Part shown: piece by piece, positions 61,912 to 64,000 of the stretch
Position numbering within the stretch: the stretch's first letter is position 1
Layout of the letters: each line of letters begins with the position of its first letter
Assembly: GCA_008729055.1 (NCBI GenBank)
Contig: SDUX01000065.1
Location: 1-64,000, forward strand
Direction: 5' to 3'
Origin: Pyropia haitanensis
Lineage: Eukaryota; Rhodophyta; Bangiophyceae; Bangiales; Bangiaceae
Length of the DNA: 64,000 bases
Translations under genes and position numbers: made by a program
The notes under the pieces: generated by a model
Databases searched by the model: none
What the model was told of the DNA's origin: nothing
Seen by the model: only the letters and a program-made list of their open reading frames with translations

Positions 61912-63623
61912 CGCGCCCGAGCGCGGCCGCCGTCCCCGCCGCGTCATTCTCCGCCAGCGCGCCGACGCCTAGCGCGCCCCCACCGTGAGGCGTGTGCGTG
62001 GCAGTCTTGGGGGCGGCGGGGGGGCCAGCGAGTGGGGATCCACCTCCCCCGCCAAACAAACCCCCGCCCCCAACGAAAAAAACTCCCCCCGCAACCAAGC
62101 ACACACCCCCCCCGCCGCCGCAACCACGAGAACCCCCTGCCTCCGCCGCCGCCAAGCCGCCCAATGCGGCTAGCCTGGCACCAAGGCCCGCTACTGGCGC
62201 AGCCACGCCGCAGTTACTCGCCTCCGCGGCCACCGTCACGCCGCCGACGGTGGCAGCAACCGCCAGCAGGGTAGCGCGGGCGGGTGGGGGCCCCCCCGCC
62301 GCAAAACGACGGCAGAGCCACCAGGCGCGAGAGCGTAACCCTCCCGTATTGCACACTGGCGGCATGGGGGTAGGGAGCGGTGTCCGATTCCACCGGCGGC
62401 TGTTTTTGTCACGGCAGGGTATGGGGGAAGGCGCAAGGGGAGCGCAGGATCCGCCGCCCTTGCCGGCCTGGGAGGATACCTGGTGAGGGGCGGGAGGCCA
62501 AGGCCGTACCTGGCGTGGCGCTGCGGGTGGTCGGCGGTGGCAGGGCTGTTGTTGCAGCTGGCGTCCGTGGCGTCGAATCGTGGGCGGGGATGGCGGGGCG
62601 GACGCCGCCAGTGGAAATTTTTCTGTGTTCATCAATCACCAACAATCGGCAGCAAAAGATGACAAAGAAAAAAGGGTACAGCGACATTGAATTGGAAAAA
62701 GTCAGGGGGTGAAAACGGAGACCGATTGATACAAAGACACGCATGACGCACAAAAAGAAGCAATACGGAACACAATAGAAATAAAAGCGATCCAGAGAAC
62801 GAACCAGCAGCAAAGCAGAAGGCTGAGGAGACAAAAAGATAGACCAGTTGCTGCAAAGAAACACACGACACACCGAAAAGAAGCAGCACAGAACATACAA
62901 CAAATAAAATCGGCCGGCGCAGAAGCCAGCAGAGAAGCCGGGGGTTGGGGAGAAGAAAGAGAGACCGATGGCTACAAAGGAGCGCGCAGCACACAGAAAA
63001 AGAAGCAGGGCGCACGCAGCAAAGCGAACACGGTCCACAGAAAAAGTCAGAAAGAAGCGGGAGGCCGAGGACGTGCACCGTCGGGGGCGGCCCGGGCAGG
63101 CAGTGGCGGACGTCAGTGGGCCACTCGTGGAGGGTGGCCGGTCAGCAGTTGGGGGAAGGGGGCGCACATGCGCAGGCCGTCCCGACCGCCGCTGCCCCAC
63201 CACACACCCGCCCACCAGCCAGTCAGGTGCTCTCCGTCGCCCGGAAACAACCGGTTCGTCCGACATGCTGGGGCCGTCATGACCACGGCCAGCACGCCCA
63301 CGCTCGCCAACGCCAGCCGTGTGGCCATGCAAGCATACCTACATGGGTGCCAGGCGCATAATCAGGCAGCGGGAGAAGGTGCGGATGCCGAAGAGGGTGT
63401 CGAGCACGGATGCCAGAGGTGCGGGGACGGGGATGGGTGGGGGGGCTGAGAATGGGGACAGGAAGCGGACGGGTGCGGAAAAAAAACGGTGGCGTGGACG
63501 ACGGTGGAGCAGCAGTGGTGGACGACGATGGGGTCCCAGTGGTGGGAGGGGACGACATACCGATGGCGGTGAGGGGGTACGAGAGGTGGCCGGCAGCTGA
63601 CAGTTGGAAATCGAGGAGGTATC
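61912..63623 (-). repeat. Right 1.7-kb inverted arm, truncated by an LTR
   Basis: Reverse complement of 53877-55591. It stops exactly at 63623, where a Gypsy LTR begins; the five bases before the LTR are GTATC, and the intact site in the other arm is GATAC at 53877-53881. Confidence 0.93.
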
Positions 63624-64000
63624 TGTAAGGATATGCCCCTTAAATCCCCAAGACTGGAGCCTAGGGGATAAGGACTGGGGCCTCTCTTTCTCTGTCCTTC
63701 TCAGCCAACTCCTTCCAAGACGCATCAACTCCAAGGTAATCTGGGGCATGCCGCGGTGTCCGTCCGATAATCTACTACTAACGGACGGTCAGCACGGGAG
63801 CCGCGGATTGGCTAACCGTCACTACCCTGACTCATCTGCCGACGGGTACAGTCTCCAACGGATCAACGGACTAACGGACCAAAAGACGAGCCACATCTCT
63901 GACGCGTCAGCAAGCCGGAACAATCTCCCCGTGGACCAATGGGAGCGACAAGACTTGCTGACCCACGGGAGATATTCGACCCGAAGACTGGCGTCTGCTT
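63624..64000 (+). mobile_element. Gypsy LTR, left part (continues beyond window)
   Basis: It starts TGTAAGGATATGCC and matches the first 377 bases of the other LTRs in plus orientation. Whether it is a solo LTR or the 5' end of a full element cannot be seen. The expected target duplication is GTATC. Confidence 0.93.

Overview
This is nuclear DNA from a GC-rich eukaryote. The evidence is Ty3/Gypsy elements with a terminal chromodomain, two genes whose exons join in frame across GT-AG introns, TATA-box promoters, a plant-type PIF/Harbinger transposase with its Myb/SANT-like partner, and a KDZ (Plavaka-like) transposase. High GC, Ala/Gly/Pro-rich low-complexity ORFs and many minisatellites would suit a bangiophyte red alga or another GC-rich protist, but the sequence alone does not fix the species. 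No confident host housekeeping gene is visible: the window is a nest of mobile elements.

Layout. (1) 1-6096: 3' part of Gypsy copy A (+), with broken zinc-finger and gag ORFs, intact pol and a 3' LTR. (2) 6097-13078: a PIF/Harbinger unit, transposase on + and Myb/SANT-like ORF1 on -, convergent. Its transposase is damaged by a 66-bp minisatellite and by a solo LTR (8530-9391, duplication GAGCC). (3) 13084-20356: full-length Gypsy copy B (-), duplication GACAG, near-identical LTRs, intact gag and pol, plus an extra C2H2 zinc-finger ORF ahead of gag. (4) 20362-24300: 60-bp minisatellite with an open but nonsense-interrupted 20-residue repeat frame, then GC-rich duplicated DNA. (5) 25650-36535: a KDZ element, with a terminal-type repeat, two leftward accessory genes (one split by a second solo LTR, 29031-29895, duplication CTCTT) and a rightward three-exon transposase. 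(6) 38432-52401: a small terminal-inverted-repeat (TIR) element, E, that looks like an internally deleted relative of the KDZ element. Nested in its left TIR is a 10.8-kb element, C (38629-49438), with 248-bp TIRs, carrying a large P-loop NTPase gene and an ankyrin-like ORF. (7) 53877-63623: an element with almost identical 1.7-kb inverted arms around an IS630/Tc1-type transposase (-) and a divergent spliced zinc-cluster gene (+). The right arm is interrupted by a further Gypsy LTR (63624 to the window end).

Order of events can be read from nesting. Gypsy LTRs interrupt the Harbinger gene, the KDZ accessory gene and the IS630-type arm, so the Gypsy family is the youngest layer. C interrupts E, and the uninterrupted C target is still present in E's other TIR (52205-52206). 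Many frame breaks lie in G or C runs, so some apparent pseudogenes may be sequencing or assembly artefacts.
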